Of a stretch of 64,000 nt of DNA, positions 1 through 9,246 are shown piece after piece. The translations under genes were made by a program, and so were the position numbers. The DNA is from Burkholderiaceae bacterium (lineage in GTDB: Bacteria; Pseudomonadota; Gammaproteobacteria; Burkholderiales; Burkholderiaceae_B): NCBI GenBank assembly GCA_004322135.1, contig SCSG01000020.1:124001-188000 (forward strand), in the 5' to 3' direction. The stretch's first letter is position 1. Every line of letters begins with the position of its first letter. The notes beneath the pieces were generated by a model that did no database searches, was not told the origin of the DNA, and worked only from the letters and a program-made list of their open reading frames with translations.

Positions 1-316
1 ACACGATGGCATGTGCCGCCGTGCGAATGTAGGCGTACTTTGTACGTGAAAGGCCGACGCTCTGCAGGCCCTTTTCGCCCAGCGCCAGAAACGCCTGGGC
101 TGACTGCGCGCCACCGCAGGCTTCCAGTCGTCCCCAAATGGCGTCAGCGCTTTGTACCGAGAGCTGCTGGCCACAAATAATCCGTGCCAGCCCCTCGAAG
201 CCGGGCGGTCGCGTACGCGGCAGGACTTCGCCCGCCGCTTTCCGAATCGGTATCAGGCGTGCGTCAAGCTTCAACAGCCGCCTGAGATCCTTCTGGACGT
301 CGGACCGGGATCGCAT
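1..316 (-). CDS. DNA-3-methyladenine glycosylase II-like protein (partial, runs off left edge)
   Basis: Reading the minus strand from an ATG at 316 gives an open frame to the window edge. It contains the hallmark start of the HhH-GPD glycosylase fold: a segment reading PPGFEGLARIICGQQLSVQS, followed by a tryptophan and the start of the helix bundle. AlkA-family enzymes remove alkylated purines from DNA as the first step of base-excision repair. The start lies 8 bases after the metY stop, so the two are probably co-transcribed. The catalytic aspartate region is outside the window, so activity cannot be judged. The family call is made from recognised motif wording, not a search. Confidence 0.8.
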   Translation of the reverse strand, partial: MRSRSDVQKDLRRLLKLDARLIPIRKAAGEVLPRTRPPGFEGLARIICGQQLSVQSADAIWGRLEACGGAQSAQAFLALGEKGLQSVGLSRTKYAYIRTAAHAIV

Positions 317-324
317 GACTTCGG

Positions 325-1596
325 TTAGACCTTGGCAAGGGCCTGATCAATGTCTTCAATCAGATCGTCAACGTGCTCGATACCCACGCACAGGCGAACC
401 AGGTCGACACTGACCCCGGCCGTCTTCAGTTCTTCGTCGGTAAGTTGGCGGTGAGTGGTCGTGGCGGGGTGGCAGGCCAGAGTCTTGGCGTCGCCGATGT
501 TCACGAGGCGTTTGATGAGCTGCAACTGGTCCATGAATCGTGCGCAGGCCTCGCGCCCGCCCTTGACTCCGAAGCTGAAGAGCGAGGACGGGATTCCGCC
601 GTCGATGTATTTTTGCGATAAGGCGTAGTCTCGATCGCCTTCCAGTCCGCCGAAATTGACCCAGCCCACCTTGGGGTGTTGCTTGAGGTGGCGGGCCAGC
701 GCCAGAGCGTTCTGGCAGTGGCGCTCCATGCGCAGGCCCAGCGTCTCGATGCCTTGCAGGATGAGGAAGGAGTTAAAAGGCGAGATTGCTCCACCCGTGT
801 TGCGCAGTGCAACCGTGCGGGCTCGTCCGGCAAAGGGCACCGCAGCAAAGTCGTCAACGTACACCACCCCGTGGTAGGCAGGTTCGGGCTGATTGAATTG
901 TGGGAAGCGCGGATTGTCCTTCCACGGAAAGCGTCCCGCGTCGATCAGGATGCCGCCGATGCTGGTGCCATGGCCGCCCAGATACTTGGTAAGTGCGTGG
1001 ATGATGATGTCGGCCCCGAACTCGATGGGGCGGCACAGCGCTGGCGTTGGGACGGTATTGTCCACGGCCAGCGGAATCCCCTTGGCGTGGGCAATTTTCG
1101 CCAGGGCGGCAATGTCAACGACATTGCCCGCCGGGTTGCCGACGGATTCGCAATACACAAGGCGAGTCTTGTCGTCAATGGCGCGGGCAAACGCTTCCGG
1201 ATCCCGGCCATCCACCAGGCGTGCTTCGATGCCCAGGTCTTTGAGGGTATGCCGCAGAAAGGTGTAGGTGCCGCCATAGACCTGGCTGGTAGCCACGATG
1301 TTTTCGCCAGCCTTGGCCACGGTAAGGACGCAGGCCGTGATGGCGGCCATGCCAGATGCAAAGGCCAGGCCCGCCGCGCCACCTTCCAACTGGGCGACTC
1401 GGTTTTCCAGTACATCGGTCGTGGGGTTCTGGATTCGGGTGTAAATATTACCGGCCACCTTCAAGTCGAACAGGTCCGCACCGTGTTGGGTGTCGTCAAA
1501 ATAGTAGCTGGTAGTCTGGTAGATGGGGACCGCAACGGAATGCGTTTGGGGGTCGCCGGCAAAGCCGCCGTGGACTGCGATGGTGTCGCGTTTCAT
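325..1596 (-). CDS. metY: O-acetylhomoserine sulfhydrylase (PLP enzyme, methionine biosynthesis)
   Basis: This 423-residue Cys/Met-metabolism PLP enzyme makes homocysteine from an acyl-homoserine and sulfide in the cytoplasm. The PLP lysine is Lys204 in the context HALTKYLGGHGTSIGG. The SGMAA phosphate-binding loop lies near residue 81 and the cofactor Asp near 179 (AVDNT). The length and the insertion around residues 215-245 fit MetY rather than the shorter MetB/MetC/MetZ enzymes. A strong AGGAGG ribosome site precedes the ATG. The substrate would come from MetX, encoded far away at 52.3 kb. Unlike metX, no SAM-II-like leader is visible upstream. Confidence 0.93.
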   Translation of the reverse strand: MKRDTIAVHGGFAGDPQTHSVAVPIYQTTSYYFDDTQHGADLFDLKVAGNIYTRIQNPTTDVLENRVAQLEGGAAGLAFASGMAAITACVLTVAKAGENIVATSQVYGGTYTFLRHTLKDLGIEARLVDGRDPEAFARAIDDKTRLVYCESVGNPAGNVVDIAALAKIAHAKGIPLAVDNTVPTPALCRPIEFGADIIIHALTKYLGGHGTSIGGILIDAGRFPWKDNPRFPQFNQPEPAYHGVVYVDDFAAVPFAGRARTVALRNTGGAISPFNSFLILQGIETLGLRMERHCQNALALARHLKQHPKVGWVNFGGLEGDRDYALSQKYIDGGIPSSLFSFGVKGGREACARFMDQLQLIKRLVNIGDAKTLACHPATTTHRQLTDEELKTAGVSVDLVRLCVGIEHVDDLIEDIDQALAKV

Positions 1597-1793
1597 GCTG
1601 CCTCCTGAGTGAGTGACGTTTAATATGAGTGAAGTCTGTGCATTTTGCCACAGCCTTTATTATGCAGAGGTATAAGCGAAACGCGGCGGGAAGTTTCCTG
1701 CGCGCTTGCCCCCGTCGTGTTGTCCGGCCCCCATAAGTGCCGCTATCGCCTTGTTCGGTTCACATGAGTGCCGCGGCGGCACTGCGGCCTTCG

Positions 1794-3905
1794 CTATGCC
1801 AGCGTCACTACAGCCCGGCTGTTGGGGTCGCCGAAAACCATCAGATAAAAAGGCGGGGTAGCGGGCAATACAATGTGGCCGCCGCCTGTGCCCGCTTGCA
1901 CGGTATTCCATTTGGCATCGTACAAGCGCCACGCGCGCGAGCCCGAGACCTGCACCTTACCCGCCTTGATCAGCTGCAAATATTGCGCGTTGCCCTGGTT
2001 GTCCAGCTGTATGGCATGTGTGCCAGGGCCCGCCGATGGAACCGAAGCCAGCGGCCGATACCTGAACCCGCCGAACATCAGCCATTCTTCGGCGCCCCGG
2101 CTGAGAACGACCAATTCATCAAGATCGCGTCCGAAGACAGCCGGGATTTTTATGAATTCCCGGGTGCGCGTGTCGCTGCCAGGCAAAAGCAGCTGGCGTC
2201 CATCTATCCTGACATATCCGGGCAGTTCCGGGATGTCTTCCAGCGTTACCAGGGGGCTGGTCATGGCCATCGTCGTTGTGGACTCGTCGTCGTTGGCGAG
2301 CAGCCAGCTATTGCCCACGCGGGCCTGCCAGGCTGACGAAAGCGGTGGCGCGTCTTCGACACGTTCGGCGAGGGGAATCGAAACGTAATAGTGACCATAG
2401 CCGCCAGGCGCGCGCATGTCCAGATAACTGTAGGGGCTGATTTGGCCTGCGCGCAGTGAACGCGGCGAGTTCTCGTTCGCGAACCAGCCGTCCTTACGCA
2501 GCCTCAAGTTGTCTGACGTTACTGTCCACTGACCTGCGCTCCAGGTGAGCAGCGACAGCGCTTGCGCGTCCTTGCGCATGATCTTCATGACGCCTTCGAA
2601 ATTGGCGTAATAGCCTGTCATGGCATCAAGCTGAGAGTTGCTTGCCGGCACTATCGGCGGGGGCGCGGCCGGCAACAGCTTGGGCAGGGCGGTAATCAGA
2701 TGCTTGTCTTTCAGCGCGTGCAGCAGTATGCGCTCGGCCAGCTTGGCCGCCCCGTACGTCAACGAAGTGCCGGTAATCATCAGCGCCAGAGATTCTCCGG
2801 GCAGCACATAGAAATCACTGCCATAAAAGGCGGTGCCGCCGTTCTTTTGCCAGCAGGTGAATCCCACCGCTTTCATGCCAGGCTGTTCAACCTGATCCCA
2901 GCCAATGCCCCACTTCCAGACAGGCGTGGGGTTCAGAATCAAATTGGCGGTTTGATCCTGTCCCATTTCTTTGACAGCGGCCTTTGAAAGCACACGCTGA
3001 CCATCAAGTTCACCGCCATTGATGAACATCATGGCAAGACGCATCATGTCGGCTGGCGTACTGCTTAGCCCGCCAGAACCGAACGCCAGCACGAATTCCT
3101 GACTATATTTTTTGCCGTCCAGGTAGGGGTAGGCGAAGCTGCCGTCAGCATAATATTCAAGTGGGAAGCGGCTGCGGCTCATCTTCAGTGGAACCAGGAT
3201 CTCGTCTTTGACGAACTGCGCATAGGTTTTGCCGCTTACTTCCTCGACCACACGTTCGGCCATGGTGAACCCGTCGTTGCAATACACAGCCATTTCACCC
3301 GGTTCGTTCTTCAGATGCTCGGCAGCCAGGAACGATTGCGTATCGCGGGCATATCCCGTAAGCGGTCGAAACGTAAAAATATTTCGGTAATTCGCGCCGG
3401 GGAACCCTGACGTGTGATCAAGCAACATGCGAACGGTTATTGCCCCGTAGGCGGGCGACAGCATCTTGAAGTCGTGAATATACGTCGTGACTGGCGCATC
3501 AAGGTTGACCTTGCCCCGGTCGACCAGAATCATGACGGCAGTGGACACCACGACCTTGCTGACCGAGCCAATGTTGTAAAGCGTATCGACGCTGGCGGCA
3601 TGGTTGTGCACCCGGTCGATTACACCAAAGGCCTGCTGCCAGACAACGCGGTTGCCGTCGGTCAGCGCCACCGATACGGAGGTGGTGTTGGATTTTTTCA
3701 TGGCCTGGGCAATAGCTGCACGGCCATCGGCGATTGTTGCCGCGTAGTTTGTATGGCCCGTATCGTTCGGGGCACCGAACGCATTGCGCCCGGCCAGCGA
3801 TACCCCGACGGAACCCGCGAGCGCCACCCCCAACATCTTGCGACGCAGCGGCGATGGCACGGCATCGCCTTCTGTCGATTCAGAGTTTTGGCTGACTTTA
3901 TTCAT
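1794..3905 (-). CDS. Tat-exported serine hydrolase, beta-lactamase (class C/esterase) fold
   Basis: A 703-residue protein whose N-terminus carries twin arginines and a hydrophobic stretch (RRKMLGVALAG, residues 21-31), then an Ala-x-Ala-like cleavage region near 45, so it is probably folded in the cytoplasm and exported by Tat. The catalytic SxxK is SVSK at 114-117 and the second motif Tyr-x-Asn is YCN at 208-210. This is the beta-lactamase/penicillin-binding fold of class C enzymes, EstB-type esterases and D-aminopeptidases. The C-terminal half (about 420-703) looks like extra beta domains of unknown role. The substrate cannot be told from sequence; resistance should not be assumed. Confidence 0.85.
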   Translation of the reverse strand: MNKVSQNSESTEGDAVPSPLRRKMLGVALAGSVGVSLAGRNAFGAPNDTGHTNYAATIADGRAAIAQAMKKSNTTSVSVALTDGNRVVWQQAFGVIDRVHNHAASVDTLYNIGSVSKVVVSTAVMILVDRGKVNLDAPVTTYIHDFKMLSPAYGAITVRMLLDHTSGFPGANYRNIFTFRPLTGYARDTQSFLAAEHLKNEPGEMAVYCNDGFTMAERVVEEVSGKTYAQFVKDEILVPLKMSRSRFPLEYYADGSFAYPYLDGKKYSQEFVLAFGSGGLSSTPADMMRLAMMFINGGELDGQRVLSKAAVKEMGQDQTANLILNPTPVWKWGIGWDQVEQPGMKAVGFTCWQKNGGTAFYGSDFYVLPGESLALMITGTSLTYGAAKLAERILLHALKDKHLITALPKLLPAAPPPIVPASNSQLDAMTGYYANFEGVMKIMRKDAQALSLLTWSAGQWTVTSDNLRLRKDGWFANENSPRSLRAGQISPYSYLDMRAPGGYGHYYVSIPLAERVEDAPPLSSAWQARVGNSWLLANDDESTTTMAMTSPLVTLEDIPELPGYVRIDGRQLLLPGSDTRTREFIKIPAVFGRDLDELVVLSRGAEEWLMFGGFRYRPLASVPSAGPGTHAIQLDNQGNAQYLQLIKAGKVQVSGSRAWRLYDAKWNTVQAGTGGGHIVLPATPPFYLMVFGDPNSRAVVTLA

Positions 3906-4308
3906 AGTGATATTGCCTTCCGGTTGTTATGGACCTCTATGGCAAGCCGTGCAACGGTTCTGCATGCTGAAGGGCTCGGGAAGGCCACTTGAATTATGCG
4001 GCTAGACTACGCCTAAGCGGTAACGTCGGCAATATCTTTGTATAACGGCAATGGCGCCAGTAGAATATGAACGCGTTTGTCTGGGCGCCTTCAAAAATCA
4101 TCACGAGTTGCACCACGCGCTGGCTGGTTATCTCGATTCATACACCAACGGCAGTGGCTTGACAAGGCTCCAGGCAAGTACAGTACAGGCCCCACGTCTT
4201 TCTGGTGGACAGAATCGCCGGGTGGCCTGAGTGTGAAAACGACGGATTGACGCTTGCGAACCCGCGCAGACTGCTGGAGCGAAAAGGGCCATATCAGAGG
4301 TACACAAG
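3906..4308. other. Intergenic region between divergent hydrolase and GGDEF genes
   Basis: About 400 bases separating a minus-strand and a plus-strand gene, so promoters for both should lie here. I see no convincing paired -35/-10 boxes. The only coding possibility is the 59-codon frame listed separately at 4051-4230. Confidence 0.6.
4051..4230 (+). CDS. Possible small protein, 59 aa, unknown
   Basis: An ATG-started frame with a hydrophilic, His-rich centre (HHELHHALAGYLDSY) and no membrane segment or known motif. It lies alone in the spacer ahead of the diguanylate cyclase. There is no clear ribosome site. It could be a chance frame, or the remnant of a larger gene. Function unknown. Confidence 0.2.
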   Translation: MAPVEYERVCLGAFKNHHELHHALAGYLDSYTNGSGLTRLQASTVQAPRLSGGQNRRVA

Positions 4309-5223
4309 GTGAGTGATTCAGACGACGAAGTGAATGCGCGGTTGCGGGAAGGGCTTCGAGTTAGCCAAATGCTGGTTGTTCTTTATGACGGGCAAGACAG
4401 GTTGCGGTATGCCAATGACGCTTTTCGCGAGGCCTTTTTGAGCACCACCGACAGCATTGATTTTTCGACTATTGTCAGGGCGAATCATGCGGCTGGAAAG
4501 GGCGTGAATATTGGCGGCATCGGCGTGGAAACGTATATCAGTCGCGCTTGTGCCCGGCGGCGATCTCAGCGCTACTGTTCCTATCCGATCGATCTGATCG
4601 GAGGGAAGCGCCTCTGGCTGTCTGAAATGCTCTTACCTGATGGCTGGCTGCTTTGTGAGGCCGCGAATGTCACGTTGCTCAAGCAGGCCGAAACTTCATT
4701 GCGTGTTGCACGGGATGTTGCGCTGGAGGCGTCACAGACCGATTATTTAACGAAGCTGCCGAATCGCCGCTATGGATTCGAGTTGCTGAAGCGTGCATTG
4801 ACCTTTGCCCAGGCCCACGCAGAGCCGCTGTGTGTTGCAATGATTGATCTGGATTTCTTCAAGAAGATCAATGATCAGTTTGGCCATGATGGCGGCGATA
4901 TGGCGTTGTGTCGGTTTGCGCAGACGTGTCGTGGGTATCTTCGCTCTACGGACACGATTGCGCGCATCGGCGGCGAAGAGTTTCTGATGATTCTTCCTGG
5001 CGCCACAATGCAGGCGGCTCTTGCCCTTGCGCAGCGTCTGCACCATGAACCCATCCGGGTTCATCTGGACTCTTTTCCTGTGGAATTCAGCTATACCTTT
5101 TCTGCCGGAGTGGCGCAAATGTCCCCCGGGGATTCTGTACAGTCGCTGATGGCGCGTGCCGATCAGGCGCTGTACGCGGCCAAGGCTCGCGGGCGCAATA
5201 CCATCCAGGCATCGGAAAAATGA
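4309..5223 (+). CDS. Diguanylate cyclase with N-terminal PAS-like sensor
   Basis: 304 residues from a GTG start. The first ~125 residues resemble a PAS-type sensor (MLVVLYDGQDRLRYANDAF), followed by a linker helix and a GGDEF domain. The active-site motif is GGEEF at 221-225 and an RxxD inhibitory site (RSTD, 212-215) lies five residues before it, so the enzyme should make c-di-GMP from two GTP and be product-inhibited. No transmembrane segment is seen, so it is cytoplasmic. It is one of three GGDEF proteins in the window. The signal sensed is unknown. Confidence 0.92.
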   Translation: MSDSDDEVNARLREGLRVSQMLVVLYDGQDRLRYANDAFREAFLSTTDSIDFSTIVRANHAAGKGVNIGGIGVETYISRACARRRSQRYCSYPIDLIGGKRLWLSEMLLPDGWLLCEAANVTLLKQAETSLRVARDVALEASQTDYLTKLPNRRYGFELLKRALTFAQAHAEPLCVAMIDLDFFKKINDQFGHDGGDMALCRFAQTCRGYLRSTDTIARIGGEEFLMILPGATMQAALALAQRLHHEPIRVHLDSFPVEFSYTFSAGVAQMSPGDSVQSLMARADQALYAAKARGRNTIQASEK

Positions 5224-5248
5224 CTTCCGCGTTGAGGGGGCGCGCCTA

Positions 5249-5392
5249 ATGTTTGATTTCTCTTTCGGTTGCGGGAAACGCTTGAGAGATGCGCAGGCAG
5301 AAATAAAAGAAGAAAAAGATCAATTGAATTTGGCTGAAGCAATTTTCAACCAGACCCAGGCAGTACTGGTGACGGACGCCCGCGCGCGATGA
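5249..5392 (+). pseudogene. Remnant of a PAS-containing signalling protein
   Basis: A 47-codon ATG frame just behind the cyclase. It encodes a charged helix (RLRDAQAEIKEEKDQLN) running into AEAIFNQTQAVLVTDARAR. The latter is the standard opening of a PAS domain in sensor kinases and GGDEF/EAL proteins (an xFxxTxxAxxxTDAxxx pattern). The frame stops exactly where the PAS core should continue, and nothing downstream restores it. Most simply it is the leftover 5' end of a second PAS-GGDEF gene. The sequence to 5552 holds no recognisable gene; a weak dyad (GATGAT...ATCATC) lies at 5389-5406. Confidence 0.5.
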
Positions 5393-5552
5393 TATCGAAA
5401 TCATCGTAGGTGATACGTGCATGTTTTTTCTACGATGCGTGCATCGTCGTGGCGGTGGCCGCACCCGGAGTCCGAAACCAACACCAACTCAGGCCTCTGT
5501 GTTATGCGTTGCGGCAGGATGTGTAATGGCGTGCCGTCCCCGACGCTGGAGG

Positions 5553-7562
5553 CTAAAGCCTGCTTTGATTGAGGTCTTCACCCGCAAGCATTGGTGGCAG
5601 CGGGCAGCCCAGCGAGTCGGCGATGGCTCGCAGCAGTTCGGCTTCGGCCACGGTGATGACGCCGTCGTGTTCGACGGCTTGCGCCAGTGCCTGTATCAGA
5701 GTTTGCTTGTCTGACGGAGCGACGGTACTTAAATAAATGACTGCGGGCTCCAAGGCAGCCGTCGTTACAGCATCGCGGGGCAGCAACTCCAGTCTTTCGA
5801 ATGGCAGGCCGGTTGCGGCGGTGTTGAAGGCAAGGTGCGCTTCGGTGTCGTCCATGTTGCCGGCATGGATCAGTGCCGACAATAGAACCTGACATTCATT
5901 GCGCAACCTGGAAAGCGCCGTGCGCTGCGGGCTGCGGGGTGATGGCTCTATGTTGTGAACAACAATACGGTAGAGCGCCCACTCCATCAGGCTGACCTGC
6001 TTGTCGGCCATGATCAGCCCGACCAGGCGGTCCTTGAAGGTGCTGTACTGCGTGCTTGACAACTGTTTAAGCGCGGGCAAGGCCAGCGCCACCAGTGGCA
6101 GGCGCAAGCGCGGATCCAATTTGGCGAGTTTAGTCGCCAGCCGGGTCACGTACCGATATACGTGAGGGTCGGTACTCTGTTGCAGCGCAGTCAGCTGGCT
6201 GGACCGCAGGGGTTCGGTTGCCGCCAGCAACAAGCCGTAGATCAGCGCACGTGCGGAATAAGCATCGCGGGTCGCGGCGCGCAATTCCGGATCAAGCGCC
6301 GCAATGGCTTGCTGCGCATAGGCGACATGCCTGGTGCCGGGTTGGCCAATGGCATCGATGGCGTCCCGCGATGCCTTGGCCCCCAGTGATGTCGTCTGCT
6401 CTGGCGACTGGGAGCCCATCAGGGTGCCGGCAGCAGCCGCACCCAATATACCCAGAGCCGCGCGCGAGCGATCGTCGCCCGCATTCGGTTCAACGCCTGG
6501 CTCTGACGCTACGGATGATTCGAGTTGCGGTGAAGTGAAATTGCCGTCCCAATCGGGCTCAATGCGGCGGATGCGTTGCGTAAGCGGCGGGTGCGTGGCC
6601 ATGAAGGTGCTGAACGCTCCGCCGACAGCAAGGCTGAAGAACATATGACTGTATTCGGACGCGTTTGCCGCCTGAATTCGCGAGCCTGCGTCATACCCTC
6701 CAATTTTCTTCAGCGCATTCGCGATGCCAGCGGGGTTGCGCGTGTATTGGACCGACGACGCATCGGCCAGGAACTCGCGTTGTCGGCTGACGGCGGATTT
6801 GATCAGATTGCCGAAAAACGTTCCGGCGAAACCAACAACGACCAGCACGACGCCGATGGCCAACATGATGAATACTGAATTATCCCTGGAGTTGCTGCGT
6901 CGGAACGGAGCGCTGCGCAGCAAAATGTATCCGATCAACCCAATAAGCAGAATGCCGTTCAGCGTCGCCACCAATCTGGTGTTGAGTCGCATGTCGCCAT
7001 GAAAGATATGGCTGAATTCGTGGGCTATCACGCCCTGGAGTTCTTCGCGCGTGAGCAGGCGGATGCAGCCCCAGGTAACACCTATCACTGCATCCTGTGG
7101 CGTGTGACCTGCTGCGAACGCGTTGATGCTGTCGTCGTCCATCACGTACACCGGCGGAACAGGGATGCCGGATGCAATCGCCATTTCTTCTACGACATTC
7201 AGAATTTTCCGTTCTTCGAGGTTGGTGGTGGCCGGGTCGATGGGTCGGCCGTTAAGCGATTCGGCCACCGCTTTGCCGCCACTGCGAAGCTGAAGGTGTT
7301 TGAATAGGCTTCCTGCCAGGACTACCCCGATGACCAGCACCGCTATGGTGCCGACCAGATGCCAGTCGAGCAGGGTTGCCGTTTGTGAAAGCCAGTCTCC
7401 CGCAGCAAGGGGCGAATTCGGATCGTTCTGGCTGAGCAGAGCCAGAATCGCGGCGACGGCCACTGACGAAATCACGATGAGGCTAACGACTGCCAACACC
7501 ATCAGCATGACCAGCTGGCTGGTATTACGTTTGGCGCGCTCTTGCTGTTCAAAAAAATTCAT
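5553..7562 (-). CDS. M48 family zinc metalloprotease (HtpX-like), membrane-bound
   Basis: 669 residues with two N-terminal membrane helices (about 17-43 and 70-90), then the M48 catalytic domain with HEFSH zinc motif at 181-185 and a further membrane segment pair around 200-260. The C-terminal half (about 330-669) is a long soluble extension not present in HtpX proper. M48 enzymes degrade damaged membrane proteins. The gene starts 11 bases after lemA, an arrangement seen repeatedly for LemA plus M48 proteases, so the two probably act together at the inner membrane. The role of the extension is unknown. Confidence 0.88.
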   Translation of the reverse strand: MNFFEQQERAKRNTSQLVMLMVLAVVSLIVISSVAVAAILALLSQNDPNSPLAAGDWLSQTATLLDWHLVGTIAVLVIGVVLAGSLFKHLQLRSGGKAVAESLNGRPIDPATTNLEERKILNVVEEMAIASGIPVPPVYVMDDDSINAFAAGHTPQDAVIGVTWGCIRLLTREELQGVIAHEFSHIFHGDMRLNTRLVATLNGILLIGLIGYILLRSAPFRRSNSRDNSVFIMLAIGVVLVVVGFAGTFFGNLIKSAVSRQREFLADASSVQYTRNPAGIANALKKIGGYDAGSRIQAANASEYSHMFFSLAVGGAFSTFMATHPPLTQRIRRIEPDWDGNFTSPQLESSVASEPGVEPNAGDDRSRAALGILGAAAAGTLMGSQSPEQTTSLGAKASRDAIDAIGQPGTRHVAYAQQAIAALDPELRAATRDAYSARALIYGLLLAATEPLRSSQLTALQQSTDPHVYRYVTRLATKLAKLDPRLRLPLVALALPALKQLSSTQYSTFKDRLVGLIMADKQVSLMEWALYRIVVHNIEPSPRSPQRTALSRLRNECQVLLSALIHAGNMDDTEAHLAFNTAATGLPFERLELLPRDAVTTAALEPAVIYLSTVAPSDKQTLIQALAQAVEHDGVITVAEAELLRAIADSLGCPLPPMLAGEDLNQSRL

Positions 7563-7573
7563 GACGGCTCTGG

Positions 7574-8170
7574 TCAGAACGAAACCTTGGGCGCCGCTTG
7601 TATCGCTTTGCTATCCTCGAACTCCAGCAGGGTAGCGTCTGTGGCGTGTCCAAAGGCGCCCGCCACCAGAACTGGTGGGAAACTTTGTTTGTAGGTGTTG
7701 TATTCCATGACCATATCGTTGAATGCCTGGCGGGCAAACGCCACCTTGTTCTCGGTGGTGGTGAGCTCTTCCGATAGCTGTTGCATGTTTTGCGAAGCTT
7801 TCAGATCGGGATAGGCTTCCATTACGACATTAAGATGCCCCAGGGCGGTGCCCAAGGCTGCTTCGGAACCTGACAACTGACGTATTGCTGCAGCGTTCCC
7901 GGGGTCAGCGGCAGCTGCCTCCAGGCCCTTGGCGGCCGTATTGCGTGCAGCAACCACTGCTTCCAGTGTTTCCCGCTCGTGAGTCAGATACCCCTTGGCC
8001 GTTTCCACCAGATTGGGGATCAGGTCATAGCGGCGCTTCAGTTGCACTTCAATTTGCGCAAAGCCGTTCTTGTATCGGTTGCGTAATGAAATCAGACGGT
8101 TGTAGATGCTGATGACATAGATGACCACGATGGCCAGGATGACAAGAACAATAATTGTGGTGATTCCCAT
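7574..8170 (-). CDS. lemA: LemA family membrane protein
   Basis: 198 residues with one N-terminal transmembrane helix (about 3-24, ITTIIVLVILAIVVIYVISI) followed by a long helical domain with the family signature YNRLISLRNRYKNGFAQIEV. LemA proteins are anchored in the inner membrane and are of poorly defined function; they are often encoded with M48 proteases, as here. The ATG is preceded by a GGGGAAAA stretch that can serve as ribosome site. It is first in a two-gene operon with the protease downstream. Confidence 0.92.
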   Translation of the reverse strand: MGITTIIVLVILAIVVIYVISIYNRLISLRNRYKNGFAQIEVQLKRRYDLIPNLVETAKGYLTHERETLEAVVAARNTAAKGLEAAAADPGNAAAIRQLSGSEAALGTALGHLNVVMEAYPDLKASQNMQQLSEELTTTENKVAFARQAFNDMVMEYNTYKQSFPPVLVAGAFGHATDATLLEFEDSKAIQAAPKVSF

Positions 8171-8771
8171 ATTTTTCCCCGGTATTGATGCGAGCTGAAA
8201 TCAGCAGGTAGGAAACAATCCTGACTCCAACCTCATCGATGGTAAAGGAGTCTTTTATTCTTCGAGCGGTTTCTGGCTTGTGCCGCTGGATGAGGTGGCA
8301 TGCCCGGAGTTTGTCCGGATGTTGAGGAGAACCCTGCCCTGATCGACAAGATAATCAAAGCAACGGACGCCAGTAGACAACACATTAAGGATGATAATGT
8401 ACTCGCGTTGTTGATGGCAACGAGCATCTCCAGTCGCGTGATCGAACGCATGCCGTTCGAAGTATCTTGTGTCCAATCACGATGGATGGGGCCTATTGTT
8501 GGAATGTGGCGATTCTCCGAATCGAACGGAATCACGGGAGGATTCCACACGAAGATGGAAACCAGCTCGCACAGAGCGTATGGGTTCAGGAATTTTGATG
8601 AGGTAGAGCCTACGTCATTGACTGCAAGGATTATCACTGATGACTATGCATAACCCCCTCATCCTGGTGAGTTCATTGCCAAAATTTATCTTGCCCCGTT
8701 ACTATTCGAACCTGGCAAAAAGGAAGAGCAGTCACGAGGATGGGAACGGGCCTTTCTTCGGCCAACCAGTT
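8171..8771. other. Gene-poor stretch with unassigned overlapping frames
   Basis: About 600 bases after the start of lemA. Frames on both strands (8233-8637 minus, 8300-8653 plus) encode nothing I recognise, and neither has a good ribosome site. The minus frame holds a hydrophobic stretch (CCLLASVALIILSIRAGF) that might be a broken membrane protein. The only interpretable part is the toxin-antitoxin remnant at 8587-8675. Confidence 0.5.
8587..8675 (+). pseudogene. higBA-type toxin-antitoxin remnant (toxin C-end plus antitoxin N-end)
   Basis: One frame reads RAYVIDCKDYH-stop, which matches the conserved end of HigB-type killer proteins (...VDYEDYH). It is immediately followed by ATG ACT ATG CAT AAC CCC, the usual opening of the partner HigA antitoxin (MTMHNP). 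The toxin end is out of frame with the upstream FRNFDE segment by one base. A second, independent scrap of the same gene junction occurs at 10144-10262. Both are too short to function. Confidence 0.5.
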
Positions 8772-9242
8772 TCAATAGCCAGCCTCTTTCTGATGCCGGA
8801 AGGCCAGGATGTACACCGCGTCGTCGGCTAGTTCATGATCGTACAAGGCGACATAGCCCGAATCACCAAAAGCAATAGCCAGTTCGCGCAACTCCGGCAT
8901 TTCTGGAAACGGTCGGCCAATGTCGGGGGTTGTTTCCAGCAGCAGGAATTGCCTTTCAATGGCCTGACCGGCTCGTCTGGCGGCTTCTGTTTCCTTGTAG
9001 GCCGCCCAAGACGCCAAGGCTTCCCGCTTGTCATTCGCCTTCTTTCTTGCCTCGGCCAACCCCACCCGTGGATAGGCTCCCAGCCCAAGCTTCACCCCCT
9101 TACCGGCCACGTCCCGGTATCGGAAGGCCCAGCCTTTCGAACCAGCGGGACGAATCCTCAGGCTTAGGCCGCCATCATCTCCCCAAAGATACTCCCTAGC
9201 GTTGGGCGTGCAAGCCGCGCACTGCCTATCTGTCAGCCTCAT
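8772..9242 (-). pseudogene. Chimeric ORF: integrase arm domain fused to ParD and ParE fragments
   Basis: One uninterrupted 156-codon frame with three parts. Residues 1 to about 76 are the DUF4102 arm-binding domain of a P4-type tyrosine integrase (LTDRQCAACTPNAREYLWGD... LGLGAYPRVGLAEARKKA). A short piece, EALASWAAYKET, is identical to the middle of the ParD antitoxin at 11810-12082. The last ~72 residues are nearly identical to the C-terminal three quarters of the ParE toxin at 11529-11822. The ParD and ParE pieces join at a shared CTG. The integrase catalytic domain is absent. Despite being open it is best viewed as a recombination product rather than a functional gene. Confidence 0.85.
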
Positions 9243-9246
9243 TTGC

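Noticed and set aside
676-1608. 310-codon plus-strand frame opposite metY
   Set aside because: Antisense shadow of an unambiguous PLP enzyme gene.
1597-1793. SAM-II or other riboswitch ahead of metY
   Set aside because: The leader lacks the GATTT/AAATC pairing and GCTAAA core seen before metX.
5386-5420. csrA-like text (DDIEIIV) after the PAS stub
   Set aside because: Only a few residues match, in a different frame, and nothing before or after continues the family.
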